From positions 896,281 to 960,280 of the forward strand of contig VLTN01000004.1 of assembly GCA_008330645.1 (NCBI GenBank): a stretch of DNA of 64,000 nt. Direction: 5' to 3'. Position numbers and translations under genes: made by a program. Below the pieces are notes generated by a model. The model ran no database searches, was not told the DNA's origin, and saw nothing but the letters and a program-made list of their open reading frames with translations. Shown here in pieces: positions 30,262 to 41,900 of the stretch (position 1 is its first letter; every line of letters begins with the position of its first letter). This stretch comes from Cafeteria roenbergensis (lineage: Eukaryota > Sar > Bigyra > Bicosoecida > Cafeteriaceae).

Positions 30262-30950
30262 ATGGCCGACATCCTGGACGACGAAAGCGCGATGCTGCGC
30301 GCATGCGAGCTGGCGTCTTGCTGCGAGCCCGTTGATCGAGCGTTCAACGTGGGGGCGGTGCTGACCTCAGCTGCGGGCGAGGTGCTGGCCACGGGCTTTT
30401 CCCGGGAGCTTGAGGGGAACACGCACGCTGAGGAGTGCTGCTTCATCAAGCTGGAGAAAGGTACGGGCGATGCGGGGCTGTGACGCTTGGCTCGGCTTCC
30501 AGGGCCGCGCTGTGAGCCAAGGCGAGGCGCCGCCATGCCAGTCCGAGAGTGGCGCTCCGTGCGTGCGGCGGCACCGCAGAAGGACGCCTGGCCGAGGCGC
30601 GGGGCGGGACGATGTTCTCGTCTATGGAGCCCTGCTCCGTGAGGCTCTCAGGGAAGCGCCCTTGCACGGACAGGTGCTTGGAGGCGGGTGTGGCTCGCGT
30701 GGTTCTGGCGATTGAGGAGCCCGCCAATTTCGTGACTTGCGAGGGCGTGGCCAGGCTTCGGGCGGGCGGCTTGACCGTGGTTCGGTGGGAAGACGAGCGG
30801 TGCGCCGCGATGGCAGCAGCGGCGAATGCCCACCTCGCTGCCGAACCAGCAGGGACACCAGCACCAGCAGTGGCTCCAGCATCACGGGAGGCGCCAGCAG
30901 CTGGCCCCGACGCAGCGCCGGGCGCCGCCGCTTCGGCTGGCACAGAGTGA
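30262..30950 (+). CDS. RIB2-type DRAP deaminase-like protein (cytidine deaminase fold)
   Basis: Exons 30262-30460 and 30580-30950 join in phase to about 189 residues. The zinc-binding, catalytic signature is intact: NTHAEECC (His ligand and catalytic Glu) and [14 protein letters not shown] (Cys ligands). FNVGAVL and [10 protein letters not shown] precede it. The EPCS.RLSG...C spacing, rather than the PCxxC of ordinary cytidine deaminases, is characteristic of the fungal RIB2 deaminase domain, which acts on the ribitylamino-pyrimidine intermediate of riboflavin synthesis. No pseudouridine synthase domain is fused to it, unlike yeast Rib2. The substrate is therefore inferred; another pyrimidine or tRNA-related deaminase cannot be excluded. 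The C-terminus is an Ala/Pro-rich tail. Confidence 0.75.
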
Positions 30951-31231
30951 TCGGAGGACGAAGCGCGTGCCTGCCACGCCCCCCTCGCGCAGGCTGCCTG
31001 GTCGGGGCGTGCCGGGCAGCCGCTGGCTGCTGGACGCTACCTCCGGCCGGCGGCTTCGGGACGGGCCGGGCTGCCCGGGCTGCCCGGGCTGGTGGGCGGC
31101 AGGTTGCCTGCCTTGCAGGCCTGCCGCCCTCGCCGCGCGTTTGCTTGCTGACTGCGTGGTCGCCGGAGCGCAGCCTGGGTGCGAGGACAGGGACGCAGGG
31201 TGGCGGCCGTTTTGGCGCGCAGCAGGCAAAC

Positions 31232-33108
31232 TCATCGCAGCTCCACAAGCGCAACGCCCATCGAGGGCAGCTGCAGGGTCAGCGTGCACGCCTGCTGCGC
31301 CGACCCATGGCCGTGGCACACTGCCGAGCTCACTGCCGGGTTCGCGGCAGCACGCATGGCGCTGACGAGGGCTTTGGACGGGTACACCGGGCTGCCGGCT
31401 TGGCGCCAGACGGCCAGGGGGTTGCAGCTCGAGTCGTCGACGCGGTGCACCGTGGCCGTCCGGTCCGCTCCGGACGCCAGGCCAGAGACTGTCACGTTCA
31501 CCGTGACGGTAGGGGGAGGCGCAAGGCCGTTGGGCTGAAAGTTCGCCAGGCTCAGCACCACGGCGCCATCCGCTGCCCTCCGCGTCGCCGCGAGGTCCAC
31601 AGACTGAATGCTCGCGCCCGCAGCCTGTGGGCGAGCGGCTGCATCCCCCGGGTGTGCGCCGCTTGCCGCGGTCCCAAGCGCAGTGTCGCCGTGCTGGCTG
31701 AGCAGCTGCATCACGCACCAGCCCGCCTTGTTCACATCGTGCACCGTCGACAGGCCAAAGCCGCCATGGAACGGCGCGCTGGCGAAGCCCTGCTCCTCAA
31801 ACACGTCAGAAAACGTCCAGAACGAAAGGCCCTCGACGTTGGGGGGCAGCCGCTGCGCCGCGAGCGCGACGTGCCCCAGAAAAGCGCCGGTGTAAACCCC
31901 GTCGCGGTAGTCCCAGTTGCTCTCAAGGCCCGCGTTGAACTCGGAGAGCGTGAAGTTCAGGCCGCGGCGCGCGGCCGCCTCGGCTGCCTTGGTGACTTGC
32001 TCGACCCAGCCGAACCGATCAGTCTGGTTCACGATGGGGTCGGTCGGGTAGAGGTGCGAGGTGACCAGGTCAACGGGAGCGTTGCCCTCGTCGACAGCCC
32101 ACGTCAGGAACTCCTCGATCCAGCCCAGCTGGGCAGTCACAGGGCCCGCGGCGCGGAAGGCGGGGTTTGCGCGCCTGATGGCCTCAGACGTGTGCTTGTA
32201 CAGCTCGAAGTATGCCGTCTTGTTGCCGCTGTCCTTGCCGCACCCGTTCCCGACGTAGAATCCTGCGGTACCATTATGCGCGAGGGGGGCATCCGGACAT
32301 TCAGACCAGCAAGCGCTCGCCGGCACAGCGGAGGGCAGCGGAGAGTTCCACAGCACTGGATGTCGCCAACTCCACGGCACGTTCGCCGCGAAGGGCCTGC
32401 TTTCGGAGCTCACCGCAGTTGGGCTCGTTGAACGTCTCCACAATGAACGGGGACTGGTAGCGCTCCCACACGTTGGTCATGAACTCCTCGACAAACGCGT
32501 CCCACTGGCTCCAGTTCTTTGGGGGCTCGTGAATGCCGCGGTAGTGCATGATTGTGGGAGGAACCTGGTCCTCTGGGGTGGACATCAGGCCGCGAGGCAT
32601 GAACGATAGCTCCATGAGAGGCGCCATGCCGAGCTCCTGCGGGAGTTCCGGGCGGAGGACGCGGCGCAGCTCCGGTGACCGGACAAGCGCTGCCTGCGTC
32701 GCTCGTCAGAGCAGCGACGCTCGGCAGCGGCGGAATCGCGGCGTTTCGGCGAGAGCTCACGTCCAGAAAGTCAAAGGTGTTGAAGGTGTTGATCATGTTC
32801 GAGCCTGCGGGCCCGGCTTGCGGCCCAGGAAGAAAGCTGGACATGTCGTCGTCAAAAATGCCGTGGAAGCGCACTTGCTTGAAGCCGATTTCAGCGCTCG
32901 CTCGCGCCAGGCTGCTTCGCCAGTCCTGGCGGGCGGACAGGGACGCGTGCCCAGAGCCCACAGCGCTGAGCCACAGCTTGCGGAACTCGCCCGCGTCAGA
33001 CCTTGCGTCAACTGAAAACGCAATCGGCGGCTCAGCCCGCGCACCGATTCGGGCACGGGCTCCGGCTGCGGCGCATAGCGCGGCGAGTGCGGCGAGCAGC
33101 AACTGCAT
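31232..33108 (-). CDS. Secreted glycoside hydrolase, GH39-like
   Basis: Exons 33108-32761, 32636-32414 and 32262-31232 join in phase to about 533 residues. The N-terminus is a signal peptide (MQLLLAALAALCAAAGARA). The first splice creates FDFLDELGMAPLMELSFMP, matching the 'fD.l...Gm.P..ELsFMP' strand of GH39 beta-xylosidases and alpha-L-iduronidases. The acid/base Glu lies in ETFNEPN near residue 187 and the nucleophile Glu probably in TLSEFNAG near residue 297, both at barrel-strand ends. Also visible are HYRGIHEPPKNW, LVTSHLYPTD and GLSFWTFSD. A C-terminal beta-sandwich-like segment follows. Several N-x-S/T sites fit a secreted or lysosomal glycoprotein. It probably acts in digestion of bacterial or algal polysaccharides; the sugar specificity is unknown. 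Confidence 0.82.
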
Positions 33109-33266
33109 TCCGCCAGGGACTCTCCCCGGGGCGTGTTTTGTGGCGCGAGCCGGGGGTGCAGCGGCGCCGCGCGGCAGAGCCGGCTTCGAGACGCGATCGG
33201 TGCTCGAGCAGCCAGCGGCGAGATACAGGGGCAGCGGAATGCACACGCACAGATACACACGCACTC

Positions 33267-35015
33267 TCACGAAGACGCCGCATCAGCGCTCGTCGCCGCT
33301 GCTGCGGCAGCCGGGACGCCGACGACGGCGGCTCCGATGCTGGCTTCGCCGCCAGGGCGAGGGTCGCCCGCGGCGGGGATGTCCCACACCTCGATGTCCT
33401 CAGGCTCCAGGAGCGTGGCGCGCGCGGGCGGCGGAAGCTCTCCGACTGCGTCTCCGGGGGCGGGGCGGGGGCCCTTTCCAGGCTCGGCGTCGATGGCCAT
33501 GCGGGCGAGGAGGGCGTCCTCCAGCTCGTGCGTCTCGCCCACGAGCACCAGAGAGTGCAGTGGGGGGCCGCAGTCGGAGCGGGCGAGCTGCTCCAGCGTG
33601 CCCGAGGTGATGAGCTGCGTGGCCATGCCGATGCGGCAGACGGCGACGGCGAGCGACGTCGGCTCGCACACGCGGAGGGTGGAGCCGGAGAGGGTCGTGA
33701 CGGTGGTGTCCACGCCCTCCTCGCGGCGGCGCTTGCCGATCTCGAGGAGGATGGCGGCTGCCTGGCGCACGGTCATGTACCGGGGGGGCAGGAACTTGCG
33801 CTTGCCACGGGCCATCGCCTGGAAATCGGGCTCCTTGACCTTGATGTCTGCGCCCTCGGAGGAGCAGGGAGGGAGGGGACGGCGGGAGGGAGAGAGGGAG
33901 GCGATAACAGATGGGGGGCAGAGAGGGGGGGGGGGGGGCGGGGCGCGCATGGCAGGACGACAAGACACGCGGAGAGAACGGCGGCATCGGCCTGAACGGA
34001 CGGCGGCAATCTGACCGACCGACCGACCGACCGACCGACCGACCGACCGACCGACCGACCGACCGACCGACCGACCGACCGACCGACCGACGGACAGGCA
34101 GACGTGGAGGAAGACCTGGGGAGGCTGGCATCGCTAGAAGCAGGCTCACCGAGGAGGCAGAGGGTGTGGAGGCCGCCGCGCGAGTTGTGGAGGATCTTCT
34201 CGAAGAAGGAGTCCGGCTGCCACTTGTCCGTCCAGAAGGGCACGGTGATGGTCTGGCCGAAGTTGTAGAGCTGCAGGCCGCAGGAGGCCACCGCGTTCAT
34301 GATGGAGGCGTTGTGGATGACGCGAACCTCGATACCCATGTCCAGGGCGCGCAGGGCGAGGTCGGTGTGGGTGGTGGCGCTGCGGTGGGATGCGGCGGAG
34401 GAGTGGGCGGAGACGCGGCAATGGCGGCGGCGAGCGGCGCGAGCTGCACGGCGGGGTAGTCCGCCGCTCGCAGCCCGACGCCAGTGCATGGCGCTCGCCA
34501 GCGAGTGCGGCGCCTCGATGCATGCTGCGTGGCACAAGCAAAGGAGCGACGCGAGCGCATGCCGCCGGTCTCACGCCATCACGTCTCCGACGACGAGGAA
34601 GGCTACGTTGCCCTCGCGGGCAGGCTCCAGGATCTTGTCAGCCTCTGACTCGACCATCTCTCGGTCGGCAATCACAATCTCCTTGCCGTACTTTTCAGCC
34701 TGCGCAACCACGCGTCACAGTGATGACGACGACCAAACACAGGTTGGTTCCGCAGCGGGCGCTGCCATTTGACACCTGCCGGGAAACGCACTCCGCACCC
34801 CACAGCATTGCGAGGACGAGAACAGCAAAACCTTCACCCCCCCAGCCCGTTGTGCTCCGCGAAGGGCTTCGGTGGCTCACGAGGCGCTCGGTGTTGACGC
34901 CCAGGATGGAGGTGTACATCTCCAGAACCACGAGGCTGCTGGACCGGATGGCGGCATCGCCCTTGGCAGTCACGTCATTCTCGTCGCCGAGACCCATTCC
35001 GATCATGAACAGCAT
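33267..35015 (-). CDS. DPH5: Diphthine methyl ester synthase (DPH5)
   Basis: Four exons, 35015-34881, 34699-34575, 34379-34150 and 33847-33267, join in phase to about 356 residues. The product follows DPH5 block by block: start [47 protein letters not shown] joined to [56 protein letters not shown] joined to DIKVKEP, and [11 protein letters not shown]. The enzyme uses S-adenosylmethionine to methylate the modified histidine of elongation factor 2 in diphthamide synthesis. Human DPH5 has 285 residues; the extra length here is an Ala/Gly/Pro-rich C-terminal tail. Intron 3 holds a GACC microsatellite and a 14-base G run. For intron 3 I chose the acceptor that matches the family spacing; one 6 bases upstream would also keep frame. 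Confidence 0.95.
34013..34091. repeat. (GACC)n microsatellite inside DPH5 intron 3
   Basis: About 20 uninterrupted copies of GACC on the plus strand (GGTC in the DPH5 transcript), 79 bases, with no mismatch until the end. It lies fully within the inferred third intron. Confidence 0.98.
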
Positions 35016-35343
35016 GGCTGCTGGGCGTCGCTGCCTTGTGCGACGGCCACATCGCGAGGCGCCGAAGGCGAGGGCAGCAGCGACAACTCATGCGGCTCTG
35101 CCGGACAGTATTGGGTTCGGCCGATACATTTTCGCGCGAACGCCGGCCCGCGAACGCCGACTGGCACACGACGCACCTCAGCGGGCTGAGCGTCGCCCGC
35201 GAACCGAACTGCTTGGTATTGTCCGTGCCGCTGGCCTGCGGGGCGATTCGTGTGTGTTTGCGCGGTTTGCTGCCAGGCCTGGCGCCGCCATTCACACGGA
35301 GTTGGACATTCATCGCGCGCTGCACACTGGCCCGGCAAGCTCC
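35016..35343. other. Intergenic region between DPH5 and the exonuclease gene
   Basis: 328 bases between two minus-strand genes, with lower GC than its flanks. It should contain the DPH5 promoter and the exonuclease 3' UTR. No gene or structured RNA was seen. Confidence 0.5.
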
Positions 35344-37992
35344 TCACGCCTTGCCGCGAGCAACCTGCAGGAATGCATTCACAGGCACGAACGCATCCGT
35401 TGCAGCGTAGAGGGCTTGGTACACGGAGAGGGGGCGGCGGTCCCAGTCGCTGACCTGGCAGCTCTTGTCGAGCGGAGCTCCGAGCGTCGCGACGGCAATG
35501 GCCGACAACGAGGCGTGCGACTCGCCCACGCCCAACGCCTTGAGCCACTCCGTCGTCTGGAGCTCCACATAAAGTCGGGCCGACGGCGCCGCCCCGCCAG
35601 GCGCGATGCGCCTGGCAGCGAGCGATGCCGCCGCTGCGGCGGCCGTCGCCGCAGCATCGCTCGCCTCGCTCGCGCGCGTGGCAGCGTCCGATCCCGCCGC
35701 CGGCGCAGGAGCCGCACTGCCCCCAGACCGCGACGTCGCCAGCTGCGAGAGCCCGGGGAACCCCGTCTCGCCGGCGCCGCTCCTCGGGGCAGAGGCTGCG
35801 CCCGCTGCGGCCGAGGGCGCGCTCCCCGCCGCAGGAGCCGGTGACTCACCCACAGCCGAGGCAGCCGCCGCCCCAGCGGGCCTGGCCGACCACGCACCAG
35901 CGGCAACCGCGGCGGGCAGCGCACCCGCCTTGGCCGGCGTCGGTGCCGGCGCAGCCGCGGCCGACGTCGCCCCCGCACCAGCGCTCTCCCTGGCGACGAT
36001 GTCGCGCACCCCCGCCGCGCGCTCAGCAGCCACTCGCCGCTGCTCGTCCGCCGCCAGGTGCAGCGTCTCGGGGCCGCTCAGCGTCTCGAGCTTGTTGGCC
36101 GGCAGCAGGGCGTCCTCCGTCGCCCCCACGTCCCTGAGCGACGCGGCGAGCTTGGAGTAGTCCTGGGAGAGGCCGAAGCCGACGATGGTGCCGCGGCCGC
36201 GCGTGCCGGGGGCAGTGGCCGCCGCTGCGCAGGCGGTCTCGGCAGCGCCGCCCGCCGGCGGCTGGTAGGTCGACAGCGCCTGCCCGATGGCACAAAGAGC
36301 CTCAACGCCCCCCCCAGCAGGATCGGCGGCCACCATGGTCGGGTCAACTAGGAAGACCGCGTCGCCCGTGCAAATCTGAGCCAAGGAGACGGGCGACTCC
36401 AGCGGGGGCGCGCGCCCCTGTCTGCGGGCCAGGACAACGCAACGCAACGGCTCCCGCGGCTGGCGGGGCTCGCCCGTGACGCGGGCGTGCTCTGCCGCAG
36501 CCGCGGCTTCTGCCGCCTCGATGACGTCATCGAGAACAGCCGGGGGCAGCATCACCGGCTGCGGGGCCCACTCGCAGTCCAAACCAATGTTGGGAGACGC
36601 GGCCATGATCGCGGCTGCTTGCCGCGCGCTCTCCGCCGTCGTCACCATGCAGACCGAGACTCTGTCCGGCATGACCGCGAAACCGCCGGCACGGGCCTCA
36701 TCCCGCGCCTTGCTCAGCTCCAGGGGCGGCAGCCCCGCCTCGGCCAGCCTGGCCCCGGCGTCCCCCATCGGTCCGTCCCGCAGGCCGGCAGCAGGCGCCG
36801 GCAGGGCGTCGTGAGGGCCCGGTCCAGTCCCCGGCTTCAGGATTGCCATTCCTACCTCGCGGGCCGTCGCAGGCAGCATTCGCGCCACCATGCCGGCCAA
36901 GGAGGAGTGCGACTTCCGGCCCGGCGCCGCGGCAAAGCCCACGAAGCGTCGGAGCCGCTCCCTAGCCAGCGTGAGGCCGAGGGAGTGGTACAGCGGGCGC
37001 ACGTCGTCCGGAAGGCCGTCCGTGAGCGCCTGCCACCCGGCCTTGTCGTGCTTATTCGCGCAAAGCGCCGCGGCCATGAACACCATCGGGGGCAGCGGCA
37101 CCGGCGGGCCGTGCGCAGACGGGAGCCCGCGTCTCTCGCCCCAGGCAAGAAGCCGGCCCACGGCGGAGGCTGCTGGCTCCGGGCCGGCATAGCCGGTGCC
37201 GCTGTGAGGCACAGGCGGCGGCCAGAACAGGGCCACCCAGGGGGGGTGCAGTCCCGCCGGCGGGGGGTGAATGTTCGCTGCCGCGGCCTCCAGCACTCGT
37301 ACCAGCTCGAAGCAAGTGCTGGTCCGCCCTGTTTCCGCCGCGCGCATAGCCAGGGACTCGGCGGGGGTCGTGCCAAGCCAAGCAGCCAGCGGGCCCATCG
37401 GGGAGGACACGGGGCGAACCTGCAAGAAGCTTGGACCAACCGCGGCCAGGATCGACCCGGCCACAGCCCCTGCGTCTCCACAAACGCGCCCCAGGATAGC
37501 GGACGCTGTCGCTGGCAGGAACCGCCAAACACCGCCAAGCTCCATGAACTCCGACGTGCCGCGCCGAGCAGCGCGCGTTGCAACGTCGTTCCGTAAGCTG
37601 CGCGAGAGCATGGTCAGCACCCTTGGCTGGGCAATGGAAGCGAGATGCGCAAGCGCCTCATCACGAGCCCGCGAGCCCACGCGAGCGTAAGCTGTCTCCC
37701 CAAGGAAGGTGTTGGCGCACTGCGCACTGCTGGTGGGGGCGAGCAGACGCGAGGCAATCTCGCTGCTGAATCCACGATGCTTGCTGTCCGTCAACTCCGC
37801 CAAACGGAGCGCTGCGATGGCCCCGGCGACTCGCTGCTCGAAGGTGGATCCTGCAGCAAGCGCTGCCATCACGTTTGCGATGAGCGTCTGCCTCGGGCCG
37901 GCCCCGCTGACGGCCTCGCGGAGCTTTGCCGTCGCTTCTGCAACGGAAGCTTCCGCCGCCGACGCGCGCGCCGAGGCGCCGGACAAAGCCAT
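35344..37992 (-). CDS. 3'-5' exonuclease, RNase D fold, mut-7/EXD3-like
   Basis: About 882 residues from the ATG at 37992; the frame stays open to 38289, but the upstream part is less GC-rich and has no conserved look, so I use the internal start. The C-terminal third carries a DEDDy exonuclease: Exo I NIGLDCEW, Exo II TIVGFGLSQDYSKL, and Exo III with DWDRRPLSVYQALYAATDAFV. The last element (Arg-Pro-Leu then YxxxD) is the typical RNase D/WRN/mut-7 motif. A long Ala/Pro/Gly-rich disordered insert separates Exo II and III. The N-terminal half is a helical region, which together with the exonuclease resembles Caenorhabditis mut-7 and human EXD3, factors linked to small-RNA trimming. The C-terminal Mut7-C domain was not recognised. 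Confidence 0.75.
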   Translation of the reverse strand: MALSGASARASAAEASVAEATAKLREAVSGAGPRQTLIANVMAALAAGSTFEQRVAGAIAALRLAELTDSKHRGFSSEIASRLLAPTSSAQCANTFLGETAYARVGSRARDEALAHLASIAQPRVLTMLSRSLRNDVATRAARRGTSEFMELGGVWRFLPATASAILGRVCGDAGAVAGSILAAVGPSFLQVRPVSSPMGPLAAWLGTTPAESLAMRAAETGRTSTCFELVRVLEAAAANIHPPPAGLHPPWVALFWPPPVPHSGTGYAGPEPAASAVGRLLAWGERRGLPSAHGPPVPLPPMVFMAAALCANKHDKAGWQALTDGLPDDVRPLYHSLGLTLARERLRRFVGFAAAPGRKSHSSLAGMVARMLPATAREVGMAILKPGTGPGPHDALPAPAAGLRDGPMGDAGARLAEAGLPPLELSKARDEARAGGFAVMPDRVSVCMVTTAESARQAAAIMAASPNIGLDCEWAPQPVMLPPAVLDDVIEAAEAAAAAEHARVTGEPRQPREPLRCVVLARRQGRAPPLESPVSLAQICTGDAVFLVDPTMVAADPAGGGVEALCAIGQALSTYQPPAGGAAETACAAAATAPGTRGRGTIVGFGLSQDYSKLAASLRDVGATEDALLPANKLETLSGPETLHLAADEQRRVAAERAAGVRDIVARESAGAGATSAAAAPAPTPAKAGALPAAVAAGAWSARPAGAAAASAVGESPAPAAGSAPSAAAGAASAPRSGAGETGFPGLSQLATSRSGGSAAPAPAAGSDAATRASEASDAAATAAAAAASLAARRIAPGGAAPSARLYVELQTTEWLKALGVGESHASLSAIAVATLGAPLDKSCQVSDWDRRPLSVYQALYAATDAFVPVNAFLQVARGKA

Positions 37993-38967
37993 CTGCAAAG
38001 ACGCGTTCGAGCCGAGCTTGCGGAGCAAGCGAGCCGTTGTGCCTCGCGGCGGGCCGTCGCTGCGGCGCGGTGCTTGTCCCGGCGGAGCGGTCGCTGCGAG
38101 ATATTTGCACGCACCCCGACAATGCGGCTTCAAGAATGCAGCTCGATGCTGCTGTGAGCGACACTCATGCTGTTCCGGGCGAGCGCGTGCGAGGGCGTGC
38201 TGCAACCAGCTGGCGCAAACCCAGGCGATCGCTTCCATTGTGAGGAGCTCGCACAGCTTTGCTCCGGGCACACACAGGCAAACGAGCAATCAGCCGAGCA
38301 GACTCGCATACGAGCAGAACATGGCAGACTGACCGCTCCGCCAAAGCACCCCTGCTCCGCGGCCGAGGCTGGTGCCTGGCAAGGCCGCTGCAAACAGGGC
38401 ATGCGCGACGGGCGGCCAGGGGGGCAGCCCGCAACTGCTCCACACGCAAGGGGGAGCCCCCGGAGGGCAGAACGAAACAGCTGCCGCGCAGGCTCTCGCG
38501 CACGGTGCCCGAAGCACGCGGGCAACATGCGCGGGAGCGTGCACTGGCACGGCACCGGCAATCCATAGAAGGAGCCAGCCAGCCAGTGCGCGCGCGGGGC
38601 GGTTCACCGGGAGCTCTGGCGGAGGGAGATCAAGCAAGAATGCAGACGAATCAGCAGCGCCGCATTTGCGGAACGGGGGCGCCTGCCGCCGCCACCCAAA
38701 GGGGGCAGAGCGGACGGAGTCCACGTCAAGGCCGCCGCTGCCCCAGAGGCCTGCACGCATTGGACACCAGGAGGCGAGGTGCCGCGTGCGGCTCCGAGGC
38801 AGAACAAGCGCGAGTCGGCCTTCGCGATAGGAGGGACGGCGGAGGGACACGTCCCGCCGCGGCCGCCAAGGCACGAGCGCAGCGCACCCTCTCAGGGGAG
38901 GGCACGGCAAGAGCGCGCGGCCTAGGGCGGACGGGCGGCAGGCATCCACCCAGAAACACGGCCCAGC
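37993..38967. other. Intergenic region between exonuclease and adhesin genes
   Basis: About 975 bases, the 5' side of the exonuclease gene and the 3' side of the adhesin gene. A 220-residue frame exists on the minus strand at 38290-38949, but its composition is erratic and no domain or signal is convincing. I see nothing supportable here. Confidence 0.5.
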
Positions 38968-41900
38968 TCACTCCTCGCCGTCGGAGCGCAGGCCGGCCTC
39001 GTCGTCCTCGAACACCGCAGCAACAGCATCCACAGGGGTCTGTGTGCCATGCTTGCTGCGCTCGCTCGAGCGAGAAGCCGAGCCGCGGCTGGCGTTGCTG
39101 CTGCGAGGGCGGGCGTCTGCCCGAGATCCGGCCGCGGCAGCAGCAGCCTGCGCCGCGGGGGCCTCGCCAGCTTCGGAGGCGCGGGCCTCCGAGTCGTCCA
39201 CGTCGACCTCAGACGCCGGGCTGGCGCGAACGTTCTCGGACGTGGCGGCGGCCACGACGACGCGCTCCGTGGTCTCAGCTGAGCGGCGCTTCTGGCCTGG
39301 GCCTGCCTTGCGGGCCTGGCGCATGGCCCGGCGCTCGGCCTGCGGGTCCACGTAGTTGCCGCTCTGGGCGCTGACTCCGTGGCCCCACTCCTTGCCGCTG
39401 GCGCCGGCACCCGCACCGCGCGAGGCCATCTCCAGGGAGGCCCACTCGTCGTCACCACCGCGCGCGGAGGCGCCGGCCTGCGGCGTGACGGCGGCCAAGT
39501 TGCCGGAGGCGTCCTCGGCAGCCTGCGCGTTGTTGCGCACGTACGTGATGATGACAACGGCGATGAGGCCCACCACGAGAAGCGAGCCGATGACGATGAG
39601 GGCGATGGCCCAGGCAGCAAGACCCGCCGGAGCCGGAGCAAGCGGAGCCGGGGTCTCGGAGCCGGGGGGCGGCAGGGCGCGGTTGGCGAGCGAGGGCTGC
39701 ATGACCTGCACGTGGTAGAGGCCGGCCTCGCACACCACGGCCACGACGGTGCCGGTGGAGCGGACGTACTGGGCGTCGGCGCCGCCGGAGCCCTCGGGCA
39801 CCACGGCGGTGGCGGGGGCGCCGGGCTTGCACCCGCTGGCAGTGGCGGCAGTGCCCGAGGACGACGCGGTCGTGGAGGCCAGCGCCGCGTAGAGGTGCGT
39901 GCCGTCGATGGTGGCCTTGATGCTGGGCGGGAGGCGGACGGACACGGTGGTCGCCACGCCGGAGCCGGCGGCGGTGCTGCTGGCCTTGCGGCGCAGGCGC
40001 ACCATGACGGGGAACACGCTCACCACCTCGTCGCCCTCCCCGCGGTGCGTGGTGCCGCCGCCCACGACGGACGCGGGGCTGGCGAGCGAGAGGGCGGAGG
40101 AGACCTCGGCGGAGGAGCCGGACACGATTTGGGTCTTGCCCGCGCGCCACAGCCCGGCGCTCTGCGCCACGGTGATGGTGTACACGCCGGACGTGACCTG
40201 CTGCAGCTTGCGGCCGAGGAGGGCGCCGCGCTTGCCGCGCAGCAGCTTCCCGGAGGCAGCCAGCATGCGGGCGGTGGCCTGGTCCGCGGCGGCCGACGTG
40301 CCCGAGGAGAAGCTCACGTTGGTCGCGGAGCTGAGCTGCTGGGACGCAGGGGCCGTGCTGAGGCCCGTGGGGATGCCGAAGGTCGAGGTCTCGCACGAGG
40401 CTCCGGTGAAGCCCTCGTCGCACACGCACGCAGTCGTGGAGCCACTGGTGGCAGTCACGCCAGAGGAGGTGGTGGTCGTCACAGGGACGCCCTCCGAGCA
40501 GACGGTGCCGCGCCAGTTGCACGCGGCGCGGCAGTGGGTGCCGCAGTCCGCGCCGAACCAGCCGTCGAGGCAGCGGCACTGCAGCGTGTCGGTGCCGGCG
40601 TTGGCGGCGGTGGAGGCGATGGCGCCCGTCTCGTCCGTCACGGTCTGGGCAACGACCTCAGTGCTGGGCGCGGTGGCGGTGCCGTTGGCGGCCACGCGCA
40701 CCTGCTCGGCCACACCGTGCAGGCAGGTGTAGATGTCGCAGCGGGGCCCCGCCCACAGCGGGTCGCACTTGCAGTACCCCAGGTCCTCCTGGTAGATGCC
40801 GTAGTAGCAGAACTCGGACCCGCGCCCGGCCCACACGTCGCACTTGCTGCCCATCCAGCCCTCGAAGCAGGAGCAGTTGTACACCGTCACTGCCTTGACG
40901 GTGCCCGCCGTGGGGCCCGTGGTGACGGGCACGTCCACGGTCGACTCGGTGATGCGGCCGTGGAAGCACTGGATGCGCTCCGGGAAGGGCACGTCGCAGT
41001 TCTCGCCGGACCAGCCGGGCGTGCACTGGCACTTCTCGCCCACCACCGTGCCGTAGATGCAGGGGATCTCGACCGTGCAGGCGCCGGTGGCGTCGGCGGC
41101 GAAGCCCGGCGCGCACACGCACACCTTGGGGGAGGCGGGCGTGGGGCCGTCGATGAGCATCTTGTTGACGCCGCAGGTGGAGCGCTCGCAGCGGTCGCCC
41201 TCCCAGCGCACCGGGTCGAAGCACTCGCACTTCTCCTGGTTGTCCGGCAGGCAGCGGCCGCGCCCGTTGCAGAAGTCGTCGCGGCACACGATTTCGCACT
41301 CCCGGCCCTTGTACGTCGCGGGGTCCCAGCACGTGCACGTGCCCTGGGGGTTGAGGTACCCGCGGGGCCCGCAGTCCGGCAGGATGGGGGCGCCGTACAG
41401 GCCCAGCGCGTCGGCGGGCGAGGCCACCAGCGTCTCGAACATGCGCTTCGTCTCGGCGCCGAGCGAGGGCGAGCTGCGCCAGCGGGAGAGCGGGTCCACC
41501 GTCACGCTGACGATCGGGTCGACGGCGCCGAAGGGGTCCATGGCCATGGCGGCCGTGCCCGGGGGAGGGGCGCCGCTGACGGCCGCGCCGCAAGAGCCGG
41601 CGCAGGACGAGCTGTTGCCGGTGGCGCCGTACGCCGGGGCGGGGAAGGCGCCAGAGGCGGCGGCCTGCATGAACGCCACGAGCGCGGGGTCGCACGCCGA
41701 GGCGTAGAAGGGCAGGTTGATCTGGCCGTTGCCCTCGAAGGAGCGCGCCAGCAGCTGGCCGTGCGTCTGGCCGGTCGGGAAGTCGATGTGCGCCCGGGGA
41801 GCCAGCAGCGTGCCGATGATGTCGATGCGGTAGGCGTGCACCACGGAGGCCGAGGGGGCGTTCCAGATGATGCGGGACGCGATGGTGTCGCTGTAGGTGA

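Noticed and set aside
38290-38949. 220-codon minus-strand gene between exonuclease and adhesin
   Set aside because: Composition is irregular, and there is no domain, signal or supporting splice or start context.
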